From Deltaproteobacteria bacterium HGW-Deltaproteobacteria-8 (GTDB lineage Bacteria > Desulfobacterota > Desulfovibrionia > Desulfovibrionales > Desulfovibrionaceae), in assembly GCA_002840405.1 (NCBI GenBank), contig PHAR01000004.1, positions 139,936 through 203,935 of the forward strand: a stretch of 64,000 nucleotides of DNA, given 5' to 3'. The translations under genes were made by a program, and so were the position numbers. Under the pieces are notes generated by a model that did not search any database, was not told the DNA's origin, and saw only the letters and a list, made by a program, of their open reading frames with translations. Each line of letters opens with the position of its first letter. Position 1 is the stretch's first letter. Shown one piece after another: positions 34,086 to 43,438 of the stretch.

Positions 34086-34871
34086 ATGTCCATACGCGCG
34101 CTCATCGTGGACGACGAAGCCCCGGCCAGGGATGAACTGGCCTACCTGCTCCAGGCACACCGGGATGTCGACGCCATCCAGGCGGCCACAGCTGATGAGG
34201 CCCTGGACCATATCGCCCTTGGACACGTCAACCTCGTCTTCCAGGACATCCAGATGCCGGGCGAGGACGGCTTCCATGTCCTGGCCGAGGCGCAGCAAGT
34301 GGAGCACGCCCCGCTCTTCGTCTTCGTCACCGCCTTTGACACCCATGCCATCCGCGCCTTCGAAGAAAACGCCACCGACTACCTGCTCAAGCCCGTCTCA
34401 CCGGACCGGCTGGCCAAGAGCCTGGAGCGGGTCCGCCGACTGCTGGCCGAGCCGCCCAGAGCGGACGAGCCGCAATTGAACAGCGCCATCGAGCGGCTGC
34501 TCTCCTCGGTGGGCCAGGCCGGCGCAAGACCGCTGTGTCGGCTGGCCGTGGAGCAAGGCGGGCGCATAGCCCTCATCCCCACCGCCAGTGTGGTGCTCAT
34601 CGAGGCCGACGAGAAACACGTCATGGCCGTCACCGACACCGGCAGGCTGACCTGCCATGGCCTGTCCACCCTGTCCAAGGCCTGCGACCGCCTGGCCGGG
34701 CTGCCGTTCTTCCAGGCCAACCGCTCCCAGCTCATCAACCTGGAGCGCATCAGCGAATTCGCGCCCTGGTTTGGCGGCAAGTACTGCGTGGTCATGGCCG
34801 ACGAGGGCCGCACCGAGGTCACCGTGAGCCGCAACCGGGCCCGCGCGTTCAAGGAGCGGCTCGGCATATGA
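34086..34871 (+). CDS. LytTR-family response regulator, 261 aa
   Basis: The receiver domain (1-120) has VDDEAPARDEL and the phospho-acceptor Asp54 in VFQDIQMPGEDG. The C-terminal LytTR domain (about 160-258) has FFQANRSQLINLERISEF, which contacts DNA in this family. The stop overlaps the start of the kinase gene by four bases (ATGA). With the kinase and the transporter behind it, the module resembles BtsSR with its CstA/BtsT-type target. The DNA targets cannot be seen clearly in the intergenic region. Confidence 0.93.
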   Translation: MSIRALIVDDEAPARDELAYLLQAHRDVDAIQAATADEALDHIALGHVNLVFQDIQMPGEDGFHVLAEAQQVEHAPLFVFVTAFDTHAIRAFEENATDYLLKPVSPDRLAKSLERVRRLLAEPPRADEPQLNSAIERLLSSVGQAGARPLCRLAVEQGGRIALIPTASVVLIEADEKHVMAVTDTGRLTCHGLSTLSKACDRLAGLPFFQANRSQLINLERISEFAPWFGGKYCVVMADEGRTEVTVSRNRARAFKERLGI

Positions 34872-36580
34872 ACAACTTCCTGAACCCCCAGGTCCCGGAA
34901 CTTTTCCTGAACCTCTCCCAGCGCTTCGGCCTGCTCCTGGCGGGCGGCTTCGCCATCATGACCTTCACCTCCATCGACAAGCTCGGGACCCGCCGCGACC
35001 GCCCGCTCTGGGCCACGGCGCTGCTGGTGATCATGTTCGGGCTGTTCGGGGCGCTCGGCACCTATACGGGCAACGTAGTCTTCAAATCCTACGCCAACCT
35101 GCGCGGCATGGTGGTCATCACCGCTGGGCTGTTCGGCGGCCCGGTGGTGGGCTTCGGGGTCGGGCTCATCGCCGGGGGCCACCGCTACCTTATCGACATC
35201 GGCGGGTTCTCGGCCCTGCCCTGCGCCCTGGCCACCCTGCTGGAGGGCACTGCGGCCGGCCTGGTGGCCCGGCGCTTTGCCGGCAACAGCCTGGACTGGC
35301 GACTGGCCATGGGCCTGTGCCTTGTGGGGGAGACCCTGCACCAGGGGCTGGTGCTGGTGCTCTCCCATTCCTATGCCGAGGCCCTGGCCCTGGTGGAGGT
35401 CATCGCCCTGCCCATGATCGTGTTCAACTCCCTGGGCGCGGGGCTCTTCGTCAAGGCCCTGAGCCTGCAGACGAGCTTCCGCCAGGCACACAACCGCGAT
35501 CTGGCCCGGCAGATCCTGTCCATCGCCAACCAGACCCTGGCGCACCTGCGCGCCGGGCTCACCGCCACCTCGGCCCGGGCCACGGCCGCCATCATCATGC
35601 GCGAGGCCCAGGTCGCGGCGGTGGCCGTGACCAGCGGCCAGACCATCCTGGCCCACCTGGGCGCCGGGGAGGAGCACCACATCAGCGGCGGCGAGGTGCT
35701 CACCAGGGCCACCCAGCGCGTCATCGAATCCGGCGAGCCCCTGTTCGTGCGCGACAGGCTCGACATCTCCTGCCCGGAGCCGGGCTGCCCGCTGACCGAG
35801 GCCATCATCGTGCCCCTGCGCAAGGGCGACACCATCCTCGGCTGCCTGAAGCTTTACGGCACCCGCCGCCGCCACCTGGACGAGACCCTGTTCGAGCTGG
35901 CCAAGGGCCTGGCCGACCTCTTTGCCACGCAGCTCGAGTTGGAGAACATCGGCATCAAGAACCAGCTCCTGGCCCACGCCGAGATCAGGCGCCTGCAGGC
36001 CCAGATCAACCCGCACTTCCTGTTCAACTCGCTGAACACCATCGCCAGTTTCTGCCGCACCGCCCCGGCCCAGGCCAGAGTGCTGATCCTGGACCTCTCG
36101 CGCTACATGCGCCGCAACCTGGACTCCAGCCGGGGCCTCATCCGCTTCTCCGACGAGATTGACCAGACAAGCGCCTACCTGGCTATCGAACAGGCCCGCT
36201 TCGGCAAACGCATCAGCACCGAGCTGGATATGGGGCCGGACGTGGGAAACTGCATCACCCCGCCGCTGATCATTCAACCCCTGGTGGAAAACGCCGTGCG
36301 CCACGGCATCCTGCCCAAGCCCGAGGGCGGCCTGGTGCGGCTTACCGCCTGGCGCGAAAGCAACCATCTGCTGGTGGAGATCCACGACGACGGCGTGGGC
36401 ATGCTCCCGGATCAGGTCAGGGCCATCAACTCCTCCGTGGAGCTGGAGTCGCTCACCGAGGGCATCGGCGCGCGCAACTCCAACCAGCGCCTGGTGCAGC
36501 TCTTCGGCCCGGACTACGGACTCAAGGTGTCCAGCGCGCCCGGAGAGGGCACGAGCATCACCCTGCGCATCCCGCAATAG
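34868..36580 (+). CDS. LytS-type sensor histidine kinase, 570 aa
   Basis: The start at 34,868 overlaps the regulator stop; the longer open frame upstream is not used. Five to six membrane segments (5TMR-LYT domain, about 15-200) come first, then a GAF domain (about 225-370) and a histidine kinase with QINPHFLFNSLNTI (His about 388) and an ATPase domain with NAVRHGI and DDGVGM. Kinases of this type sense small molecules outside the cell. Proposed partner of the LytTR regulator just upstream; pyruvate is a likely signal by analogy with BtsS. Confidence 0.92.
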   Translation: MNNFLNPQVPELFLNLSQRFGLLLAGGFAIMTFTSIDKLGTRRDRPLWATALLVIMFGLFGALGTYTGNVVFKSYANLRGMVVITAGLFGGPVVGFGVGLIAGGHRYLIDIGGFSALPCALATLLEGTAAGLVARRFAGNSLDWRLAMGLCLVGETLHQGLVLVLSHSYAEALALVEVIALPMIVFNSLGAGLFVKALSLQTSFRQAHNRDLARQILSIANQTLAHLRAGLTATSARATAAIIMREAQVAAVAVTSGQTILAHLGAGEEHHISGGEVLTRATQRVIESGEPLFVRDRLDISCPEPGCPLTEAIIVPLRKGDTILGCLKLYGTRRRHLDETLFELAKGLADLFATQLELENIGIKNQLLAHAEIRRLQAQINPHFLFNSLNTIASFCRTAPAQARVLILDLSRYMRRNLDSSRGLIRFSDEIDQTSAYLAIEQARFGKRISTELDMGPDVGNCITPPLIIQPLVENAVRHGILPKPEGGLVRLTAWRESNHLLVEIHDDGVGMLPDQVRAINSSVELESLTEGIGARNSNQRLVQLFGPDYGLKVSSAPGEGTSITLRIPQ

Positions 36581-36748
36581 AAAAAGCCCCGTCCCAAGAT
36601 GAGGAGACCCTGTTCGTCCGAGGCGGCATTTCGCCCCACGGATACGTCGCTTCGCCCCCCTTATCCGCCTTTTCGCGCGGCGGGCATTGCACCCAGGACA
36701 TAATTATAGCTAGAAGTGTTCATCATTCCTAACGCATAGGAGGACTGC

Positions 36749-38566
36749 ATGAACGCGTTGACCCTGGTATTCGTCTCACTCTGCGTCTTTGCCATCGCCT
36801 ACCGCTTCTACGGTCTTTTTCTGGCTGACAAGGTTCTTGAACTCAAGTCCGAACGCATCACCCCGGCCGTGAAGCTGGCCGACGGCCGCGACTACGTCAA
36901 GACCAACAAGTTCGTGCTCTTTGGCCACCACTTCGCGGCCATCGCCGCGGCCGGGCCGTTGCTCGGGCCGGTGCTGGCCGCGCAGTTCGGCTACCTGCCG
37001 GGCGCCCTGTGGATCATCATCGGCTGCGTGCTGGCCGGGGCCGTGCACGACATGGTGGTGCTCTTCGCCTCCGTGCGCCACAAGGGGCACAGCCTGGGCA
37101 AGATCGCCGAGAGCGAGATCGGCAAGACCGTGGGGCACGTGGCCTCCTGGGCGGTGCTGTTCATCCTCATCCTGACGCTGGCTGGCCTGTCCATCGCTGT
37201 GGTCAACGCCATGGCCGAAAGCGCCTGGGGCACCTTCACCGTCTTCGCCACCATCCCCATCGCGCTGCTCATGGGCGTGTACCTGCACGTCTGGCGCGAC
37301 GGCGACGTCAAGGGCGCGAGCATCATCGGCGTGGTGCTGCTGTTCCTGGCCGTCATCGCCGGTCCCTACGTGGTGGCCGACCCGACCCTGGGCCCCCTGT
37401 TCAAGATGAGCAAGAACACCGTCGCCCTGACCATCCCGGTTTACGGCTTCATCGCCTCGGTGCTGCCGGTGTGGCTGCTGCTCTGCCCGCGCGACTACCT
37501 GTCCACCTACCTCAAGATCGGCACCATCGCCATGCTGGCGGCGGGCATCCTCTTTGTGCAGCCCACACTGCTCATGGAGCCCGTCACCAAGTTCATCGCC
37601 GGCGGCGGCCCGGTCATCGCCGGCCCCGTGTTCCCCTTCATCTTCATCACCATCGCCTGCGGAGCCATCTCGGGCTTCCACGCCATCATCGGCACGGGCA
37701 CCACGCCCAAGATGATCGGCAACGAACGCGACGTGCTCTTCGTGGGCTACGGGGCCATGCTCGTGGAAGGCTTCGTGGCCATCATGGCCCTCATCGCCGC
37801 CTGCGTGCTCGTCCCGGCCGACTACTACGCCATCAACTCCGCCCCGGCCGTGTTCGCCAGCCTGAACATGCCGGTGGTCAACCTGCCCGACCTGGCCACC
37901 CAGGTGCAGGAGAACATCCAGGGCCGTCCCGGCGGCGCGGTGAGCCTCGCCGTGGGCATGGCCTACATCTTCTCGGCAGTGCCCTTCATGAAGGGGCTCA
38001 TGGGCTACTGGTACCACTTCGCCATCATGTTCGAGGCCGTGTTCATCCTGACCGCAGTCGACACCGGCACCCGCGTGGGCCGCTTCTTCCTGCAGGAGAT
38101 GATCGGCGCATTCATTCCCAAGTTCGACGACAAGCGCTGGTGGCCCGGCGTCATCATCACCAGCGGCATCTTCACGGCCTCCTGGGGCTACCTGGTCTAC
38201 ACCGGAGACATCCGCTCCATCTGGCCGCTGTTCGGCATGAGCAACCAGCTGCTCGCCGCCAGCGGGCTGATCATCGGCACCACCATGCTCATCCGCATGA
38301 ACAAGGCCAAGTACGCCTGGCTGACCGCAGTGCCCGGCATCATCATGGCCTTCATCACCATGTACGCGGGCTACCTGCAACTGACGAACGGCTACCTCAA
38401 GCCCGGCAAGGAGAACTACCTCCTGGCCACCCTGGCGGTCATCATCATGATCCTCATGGTGATTGTCTTCGCTGGCGCGTTCATGCGCTGGCGTGAACTC
38501 CTGGCCATCAAGACCACCCAGAAGGACGAGTACGGCATGACCGTGGTCGCCCTGGCCGAAGAATAG
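36749..38566 (+). CDS. cstA: CstA/BtsT-type carbon starvation transporter, 605 aa
   Basis: An inner-membrane protein with roughly 15-16 membrane segments, starting MNALTLVFVSLCVFAIAYRF and containing GHHFAAIAAAGPLLGPVLAA and HAIIGTGTTPKMIGNE. In E. coli, CstA and BtsT take up pyruvate (and peptides were once proposed). The gene has a strong AGGAGG site and comes 168 bases after the kinase gene, with a terminator 26 bases after its stop. Position behind a LytS/LytTR pair predicts control by that pair. The length is that of a short CstA type. Confidence 0.93.
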   Translation: MNALTLVFVSLCVFAIAYRFYGLFLADKVLELKSERITPAVKLADGRDYVKTNKFVLFGHHFAAIAAAGPLLGPVLAAQFGYLPGALWIIIGCVLAGAVHDMVVLFASVRHKGHSLGKIAESEIGKTVGHVASWAVLFILILTLAGLSIAVVNAMAESAWGTFTVFATIPIALLMGVYLHVWRDGDVKGASIIGVVLLFLAVIAGPYVVADPTLGPLFKMSKNTVALTIPVYGFIASVLPVWLLLCPRDYLSTYLKIGTIAMLAAGILFVQPTLLMEPVTKFIAGGGPVIAGPVFPFIFITIACGAISGFHAIIGTGTTPKMIGNERDVLFVGYGAMLVEGFVAIMALIAACVLVPADYYAINSAPAVFASLNMPVVNLPDLATQVQENIQGRPGGAVSLAVGMAYIFSAVPFMKGLMGYWYHFAIMFEAVFILTAVDTGTRVGRFFLQEMIGAFIPKFDDKRWWPGVIITSGIFTASWGYLVYTGDIRSIWPLFGMSNQLLAASGLIIGTTMLIRMNKAKYAWLTAVPGIIMAFITMYAGYLQLTNGYLKPGKENYLLATLAVIIMILMVIVFAGAFMRWRELLAIKTTQKDEYGMTVVALAEE

Positions 38567-38592
38567 CCCCAACCCCGTTCAGCGATCACACG

Positions 38593-38623
38593 GCCCCCGG
38601 ATTTCGGTCCGGGGGCTTTTTTG
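38593..38623 (+). terminator. Intrinsic terminator of cstA
   Basis: GCCCCCGG pairs with CCGGGGGC around ATTTCGGT, followed by TTTTTTG. Confidence 0.88.
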
Positions 38624-38685
38624 TGCCTCGCTCCCTTTGACCAGCGTCCGGCAAACGGGTAAAGACATGAACAACGGAGGCTACC

Positions 38686-38970
38686 ATGACCAACGCAATC
38701 GTACTGCTGCACGTTCAGCCCGACGCCATCAACGTGGTGGCCCAGAAGCTCGTCGAGATCCGGGGCATCAGCGAAGTCCATTCCGTGGGCGGACGCTTCG
38801 ACCTGGTGGCCATCATCCGCGCCCGCGACAACGACGACCTGGCCTCCATCGTCACCGAACACATGCTCAAGATCCTGGGCATCACCAGCTCGGAGACGCT
38901 GATCTCCTACCGGGTCATCTCCAGCTACGACATGGAGAGCACCTTCTCCCTCGGCGCGGAAGGGGCCTAG
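38686..38970 (+). CDS. Stand-alone Lrp/AsnC effector-binding domain, 94 aa
   Basis: The protein MTNAIVLLHVQPDAINVVAQ has only the C-terminal (RAM) domain of Lrp/AsnC regulators and no helix-turn-helix. The typical pattern VHSVGGRFDLVAIIRA is present. Such small proteins bind amino acids and form ring-shaped oligomers; their partners are often unknown. AGGAGG-like site precedes it. It lies 12 bases before nagZ, so they are probably cotranscribed. Confidence 0.9.
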   Translation: MTNAIVLLHVQPDAINVVAQKLVEIRGISEVHSVGGRFDLVAIIRARDNDDLASIVTEHMLKILGITSSETLISYRVISSYDMESTFSLGAEGA

Positions 38971-38982
38971 CGGACCAAGGCC

Positions 38983-40209
38983 ATGCCCATCCTCGCGCAC
39001 ACCCTGCGCCGGACGTCCCCCCTTGGAGACGCCCGGAACTGCCTGCTGTCGGCCCTGTCCGCCTGCCTGCTCAGCGGACTGCTCCTGCTGGGCGGCTGCG
39101 CGGGCCTGCGCCCGCACGAGCCCACGCCGGAGCTCAAGCGCATGGCCGGGCAGATGCTGCTGGTGGGCTTCCGGGGCGCGGAGCCCGCGCCGGACCTGCC
39201 CATTCTGGGCCAGATAGCGGCCCTGAACCTGGGCGGGGTCATTCTCTTCGACCGCGACGTGGCGCTGGGCAGCCAGGACCGCAACATCGAGAGCCCGGCG
39301 CAGCTGCTCCGGCTCACCACCGCGCTGCAGACAGCGGCTCACGCCGCCGGATCGCCGCCGCTGTTCATCGCCGTGGACCAGGAGGGGGGGCGCGTGCAAC
39401 GCCTCAAGGCCGCGCGCGGCTTTGCCGAGACGCCCGCCGCCGCCGACCTGTGCCCCGGCGGCTCGCCCACGCCAGACTTGGCGCCAGCCTTTGCCGCTGG
39501 CGAAACCGTGGGCCGGACCCTGGCGGGCGTGGGCATCAACCTGGATTTCGCGCCCGTGGCCGACGTCAACGTGAACCCGCAGAACCCGGTCATCGGCGCG
39601 CTGGGGCGCAGCTTCTCCAGTGACCCGCAACAGGCGGCCGCCTGCGCCGGGGCCTTTGCCCAGGGCCTGCACGCCAACAGCGTGCTCACGGCGGCCAAGC
39701 ATTTCCCCGGCCACGGCTCAAGCACCACGGACAGCCACCTGGGCTTCACCGACGTCACGGCCACCTGGACCGAGACCGAGCTCCTCCCCTTCCGCGAGCT
39801 GACGCGCGCAGGCCTGGCGGACATGGTCATGACCGCGCACGTGTTCGACGCGCGACTGGACCCGGACTATCCGGCCACCCTGTCGAAGAAGGTCATCGAC
39901 GGCATCCTGCGCGGGCGGCTGGGCTTTGCGGGGGTGGTGGTGACCGACGACCTGCAGATGCGCGCCGTGGCCGGACGCTATGGGCTCAAGGAGGCGGTGC
40001 GGCGCATCGTCAATGCCGGGGCGGACGTGCTGCTCATCGGCAACAACCTGGACTTTGACCCGGACATCGCGGAGAAGACCCTCGACGCGCTCATGGAGCT
40101 GGTGGCCGAGGGCTCGGTGAGCCCGGAGCGCATCGCCCAGTCCTGCGCGCGCATCCAAAAGCTGAAAACGAAACTGCCTGCGCCGCAACGCACTCTTGCG
40201 ACGCAGTAA
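38983..40209 (+). CDS. nagZ: Beta-N-acetylhexosaminidase-type lipoprotein (glycoside hydrolase 3), 408 aa
   Basis: A lipobox LLGGC (Cys at about 39) shows attachment to the membrane, unlike the usual cytoplasmic NagZ. The catalytic region has VDQEGGRVQRLK, the KHFPGHGSSTTDSH motif (His/Asp pair) and VVTDDLQMRA with the nucleophile Asp. It probably removes GlcNAc from peptidoglycan fragments in the periplasm. Starts 12 bases after the Lrp-like gene; YciI-like gene follows by 18 bases. Confidence 0.88.
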   Translation: MPILAHTLRRTSPLGDARNCLLSALSACLLSGLLLLGGCAGLRPHEPTPELKRMAGQMLLVGFRGAEPAPDLPILGQIAALNLGGVILFDRDVALGSQDRNIESPAQLLRLTTALQTAAHAAGSPPLFIAVDQEGGRVQRLKAARGFAETPAAADLCPGGSPTPDLAPAFAAGETVGRTLAGVGINLDFAPVADVNVNPQNPVIGALGRSFSSDPQQAAACAGAFAQGLHANSVLTAAKHFPGHGSSTTDSHLGFTDVTATWTETELLPFRELTRAGLADMVMTAHVFDARLDPDYPATLSKKVIDGILRGRLGFAGVVVTDDLQMRAVAGRYGLKEAVRRIVNAGADVLLIGNNLDFDPDIAEKTLDALMELVAEGSVSPERIAQSCARIQKLKTKLPAPQRTLATQ

Positions 40210-40227
40210 AGCCCCAAGGAGACTTGA

Positions 40228-40524
40228 ATGTACATCGTGCTCGTGAACTACGTGAAGCCCATGTCCGTCATCGACGAACTGCTGCCCGCCCACCGGAAAT
40301 TCCTGGAGGCCTACTACCGCGACGGGATCTTCCTCGTCTCCGGCCCGCGCGAGCCGCGCGACGGCGGGATCATCCTGGCCCGCTGCGGCAGCCGCGAGGA
40401 GTTGCTCGGAATCCTGGAGCAGGACCCCTTTGTCCAGCAGGGCGCGGCCAAATGCGAGATCATCGAGTTCAAGGCCACCCGCGCGGGCAAGGCCCTGGCC
40501 ATCCTGCTCGACGGCGAGTGCTAG
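40228..40524 (+). CDS. YciI-like protein, 98 aa
   Basis: MYIVLVNYVKPMSVIDELLP is followed by HRKFLEAYYRDGIFLVSGP, the His and Asp residues typical for the ferredoxin-like YciI fold. These are small enzymes or binding proteins of unclear substrate. AAGGAG lies upstream and the gene follows nagZ by 18 bases, so it is probably in the same transcript. Confidence 0.85.
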   Translation: MYIVLVNYVKPMSVIDELLPAHRKFLEAYYRDGIFLVSGPREPRDGGIILARCGSREELLGILEQDPFVQQGAAKCEIIEFKATRAGKALAILLDGEC

Positions 40525-40638
40525 AGGCGAGCGGCCAGGACGGGGAACCAGGCCGCCGAAACCCGGCAGGTTCCTGGAAGCACACCCAAGGCACGCGAAG
40601 CCTGACCGGGCCTTTCGTGATGGCCCTTTGCAATGGTT

Positions 40639-40674
40639 TTTCGCGATGATCTTTCGCGATGATTTTTCGCGATG
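40639..40674. repeat. 13-bp tandem repeat, about 2.8 units
   Basis: The unit TTTCGCGATGATN is repeated at 40,639, 40,652 and 40,665, between the yciI-like gene and the SulP terminator. CGCGATG may be a binding site, but no gene is near enough to judge. Confidence 0.6.
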
Positions 40675-40694
40675 GAGCGCCGGGCGCTCGACGT

Positions 40695-40720
40695 AAAAAG
40701 GGGGGCTTTTGCCCCCCTTT
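40695..40720 (-). terminator. Intrinsic terminator of the SulP gene
   Basis: On the minus strand GGGGGGC, loop AAAA, GCCCCCC is followed by TTTTT. Confidence 0.85.
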
Positions 40721-40747
40721 CTGCTTTCCGATGCGCGGCCGGACGGC

Positions 40748-42454
40748 CTAGGCTGCGGCCGGAGGCGACTTGCAGGAGGGGCAGATGGTCCACAGGTCGC
40801 GGACGTTGGCGATGATGTTCTCCCGGCCCACCAGGTCCAGGATGCCGCCCTTGTTGAACTTGTCGAACACGTAGGGCTGCATGTTGCACAGGACCACGCG
40901 CTTGCCGTTCTTCTCCAGGCTCTTGATGATGTTGCGGAAGACGTTGACGCCCGTGGCGTCCACAAAGGGCACGTTGCCGAAACGCAGCACCACCGTGGTG
41001 AAGGGCACGTTGATGGACGTGATGATGCTCTCGATGCGCTCTGCCGCGCCGAAGAAGAACGGCCCGCTGATGGTGTAGACCATGACGTCAGTCTCGCAGC
41101 AGGTGTCGAACGCGGCGATCTGCTCAGGCGTGTGCACGTAGCCGTTGGCCTGCGCCTTGCTCTCGTCCACCCCGTAGATGATGCGCGTGGCGGCGTCGTC
41201 CTCCTCCACATGCACGCTGTTGGCCATGCGGCCCATGAAGATGAGCGAGGCCATGCCCACGCCCACGTTCACCGCCACCACCAGGTCCGTGAACACGGTG
41301 AGCCCAAAGGTCATGAGCAGGATGAAGATGTCGGCCTTGGGGCCGGTGCGCACCAGGTCAATGAAATGCCGGGCCTCGCACATGTTGTACGAGACCACGA
41401 AGAGAATGGCCGCCAGCGCGCAGAGCGGGATGTTCGAGGCCAGGGGCGCCAGGGCCACCACGGTCAGCAGCACCACGGCCGAGTGCACGATGCCGGACAG
41501 GGGGCTGGTGGCGCCGTTCTTGATGTTCGTGGCCGTGCGGGCGATGGCCCCGGTGGCCGCGAAGCCGCCGAAGAACGGGCAGAGGATGTTGGCGATGCCC
41601 TGGCCGATGAGCTCCTGGTTGGAGTTGTGGCGGGTTCCGGCCATGCCGTCGGCCACCACAGCCGAGAGCAGGGACTCGATGGCCCCGAGAAAGGCGATGG
41701 TGAAGGCCGGGCCGATGAGCTGGACCACCTGGTGCATGCTGGTGCTGGGCAGGCTGGGCATGGGCAGCGTGGAGGGGATGCCGCCGAAGGCCGTGCCGAT
41801 GGTGGCCACGCCCTCGAAGTGAAAGGCCGCCTGCAGCGCCGTGACCAGCACCATGGCCACCAGGGGCGAGGGGATGCGCTTGAACACCTTGGGGCTTGCC
41901 AGCAGCACGAACAGGCTCAGCAGGCCCAGCATGGTCGTGTACGGGCTCAGCTGGCCAAAGGAAGAGACCAGGGCCAGAAACTTCTCGTGGAAGAGCTCGC
42001 CGTGCGGCGCGGGCAGGCCGAAGAAGTCCTTCCACTGGCCCACCCAGATGATCACCGCGATGCCGCTGGTGAAGCCGACGATGACCGGCCTGGGGATGAA
42101 CTTGAGCACCGCGCCCAGGCGCATGACGCCGAGCAGCACCAGGATGACGCCGGCCATGAGGGTGGAGACCATGAGCCCGCTGATGCCGAACTTGGCCGTG
42201 ATGGCGGCCAGGATGACGATGAAGGCGCCTGTGGGCCCGGCGATCTGCAGGCGGCAGCCGCCGAAGACGGCCACGGCCACGCCGGACACGATGGCTGTGT
42301 ACAGGCCCATCTCCGGCTTGGCCCCGGAGGCTATGGCAAAGGCCATGGCCAGGGGAATGGCCACGATGCCGACCACGAAGCCGGAGAGGATGTTGTTGGT
42401 GATGTTCTTGCTGTTGAAAAGTCCGGCCTGTTTGGCCTCTATCCAGGCGATCAT
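40748..42454 (-). CDS. SulP-family anion transporter with STAS domain, 568 aa
   Basis: A membrane transporter of the SLC26/SulP type, likely for sulfate, bicarbonate or carboxylates. Begins MIAWIEAKQAGLFNSKNITN and has about 10-14 membrane segments, with the motif GVAVAVFGGCRLQIAGPTGA and IGQGIANILCPFFGGFAATG. The cytoplasmic STAS domain (about 440-550) has VVLRFGNVPFVDATGVNVF. The start follows AGGAGAG. In a sulfate reducer sulfate uptake is a natural guess but cannot be decided from sequence. Confidence 0.92.
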   Translation of the reverse strand: MIAWIEAKQAGLFNSKNITNNILSGFVVGIVAIPLAMAFAIASGAKPEMGLYTAIVSGVAVAVFGGCRLQIAGPTGAFIVILAAITAKFGISGLMVSTLMAGVILVLLGVMRLGAVLKFIPRPVIVGFTSGIAVIIWVGQWKDFFGLPAPHGELFHEKFLALVSSFGQLSPYTTMLGLLSLFVLLASPKVFKRIPSPLVAMVLVTALQAAFHFEGVATIGTAFGGIPSTLPMPSLPSTSMHQVVQLIGPAFTIAFLGAIESLLSAVVADGMAGTRHNSNQELIGQGIANILCPFFGGFAATGAIARTATNIKNGATSPLSGIVHSAVVLLTVVALAPLASNIPLCALAAILFVVSYNMCEARHFIDLVRTGPKADIFILLMTFGLTVFTDLVVAVNVGVGMASLIFMGRMANSVHVEEDDAATRIIYGVDESKAQANGYVHTPEQIAAFDTCCETDVMVYTISGPFFFGAAERIESIITSINVPFTTVVLRFGNVPFVDATGVNVFRNIIKSLEKNGKRVVLCNMQPYVFDKFNKGGILDLVGRENIIANVRDLWTICPSCKSPPAAA

Positions 42455-42534
42455 TTAGCGCTCTCCTCTGCCGGACGCGGTGCGCAACGGCGGGACAATG
42501 CAGGATGCGGCCGGGTATTCACGACCGGGTGCGC

Positions 42535-42563
42535 ATGTTGTCCACAGCAGGGGGGTGTGTCAA
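42535..42563 (-). promoter_or_regulatory. Sigma-70-type promoter of the SulP gene
   Basis: TTGACA, 17 bases, CAACAT on the minus strand, about 75 bases upstream of the start codon. Perfect -35, weak -10. Confidence 0.5.
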
Positions 42564-42642
42564 GAAAGAATTTTAGATATTTCGCGCCAAACGAGGAGGA
42601 ATTGTTTCGCCAGCCCCGGCCATGCGCCACGGCAGGGCAGAA

Positions 42643-42672
42643 CGAAAAAAAAGGGGCCTGCGCGGCCCCCTT
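42643..42672 (-). terminator. Intrinsic terminator of hisA
   Basis: On the minus strand GGGGCC, GCGCA, GGCCCC is followed by eight T. It lies about 30 bases past the hisA stop. Confidence 0.88.
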
Positions 42673-42700
42673 CGTTATCAACAAGGTATTCGTCGTGTGT

Positions 42701-43438
42701 TTACGCCGCGCGGCACTCCTTGGTGAAGGCCAGGCCGTCGATGAAATTGAGCGTACCCGCGTAGATGGCCCGGCCCGTGATGGCCCCTTCAAGGCCCTTG
42801 GCGCACAGCGGCGCGAGGTTCTTCAGGTCCTGCAGGTTGGTCACGCCGCCAGCCGCCACCACAGGCAGCGAAGTCGCCTCGCACAGCGTGGTCAGCGCCG
42901 GAATGTTCACCCCGCTCTGCATGCCGTCGCGGGAAATGTCCGTGTAGATGATGAAGGCGGCTCCGGCGGCCTCGACGCGCGGCAGCACGTCGAACACGGT
43001 CAGGCCGGCGTCCGCCACCCAGCCCCGGCTCTTGAGCTGCCCGTCCACCGCATCAAGCGAGACGCCGACCTTGCCCGGCAGCGCGGCGCAAAGCTCGGCA
43101 AAGAGCTCCGGCTGCTCGAGGGCGATGGTGCCGATGATCAGCCGGGTCACCCCGGCTTTGATGTAGGCCCTGGCCGTGGCCAGGTCGCGCACGCCGCCGC
43201 CCAGCTGCACCGGAACCCCGGCCTCTGCGCAGATGCGCCCCACCAGGTCGAAATTGTGCGCCGTGCCGCTGAAGGCCCCGTTCAGGTCCACGATGTGCAG
43301 CCATTCCGCGCCAAGGGCCACCCAGTGCATGGCGCTGGCCGCCGGGTCCTCGCCGAACACCGTGACGGCGTCGGCGCGGCCCTGTTCCAGGCGCACGCAG
43401 CGCCCGTCCTTGATGTCGACAGCCGGGAATAGGATCAC
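42701..43438 (-). CDS. hisA: Phosphoribosylformimino-5-aminoimidazole carboxamide ribotide isomerase, 245 aa
   Basis: The TIM-barrel enzyme of histidine synthesis. GTG at 43,438 (VILFPAVDIKDGRCVRLEQG) is the expected start; it overlaps the stop of the lipoprotein gene (GTGA). Motifs: the Asp in PAVDIKDG, QLGGGVRD and YTDISRDGM with the second catalytic Asp. The length equals the family norm. Confidence 0.95.
   Translation of the reverse strand: MILFPAVDIKDGRCVRLEQGRADAVTVFGEDPAASAMHWVALGAEWLHIVDLNGAFSGTAHNFDLVGRICAEAGVPVQLGGGVRDLATARAYIKAGVTRLIIGTIALEQPELFAELCAALPGKVGVSLDAVDGQLKSRGWVADAGLTVFDVLPRVEAAGAAFIIYTDISRDGMQSGVNIPALTTLCEATSLPVVAAGGVTNLQDLKNLAPLCAKGLEGAITGRAIYAGTLNFIDGLAFTKECRAA

Noticed and set aside
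32749-36580. Large minus-strand frames opposite the methyltransferase and LytS genes (e.g. 34,379-36,577)
   Set aside because: Shadow frames rich in Gln, His and Gly; the plus-strand genes have clear motifs.
36776-38572. 598-codon frame opposite cstA
   Set aside because: His/Asp/Gly-rich mirror of a membrane protein gene; no domains.
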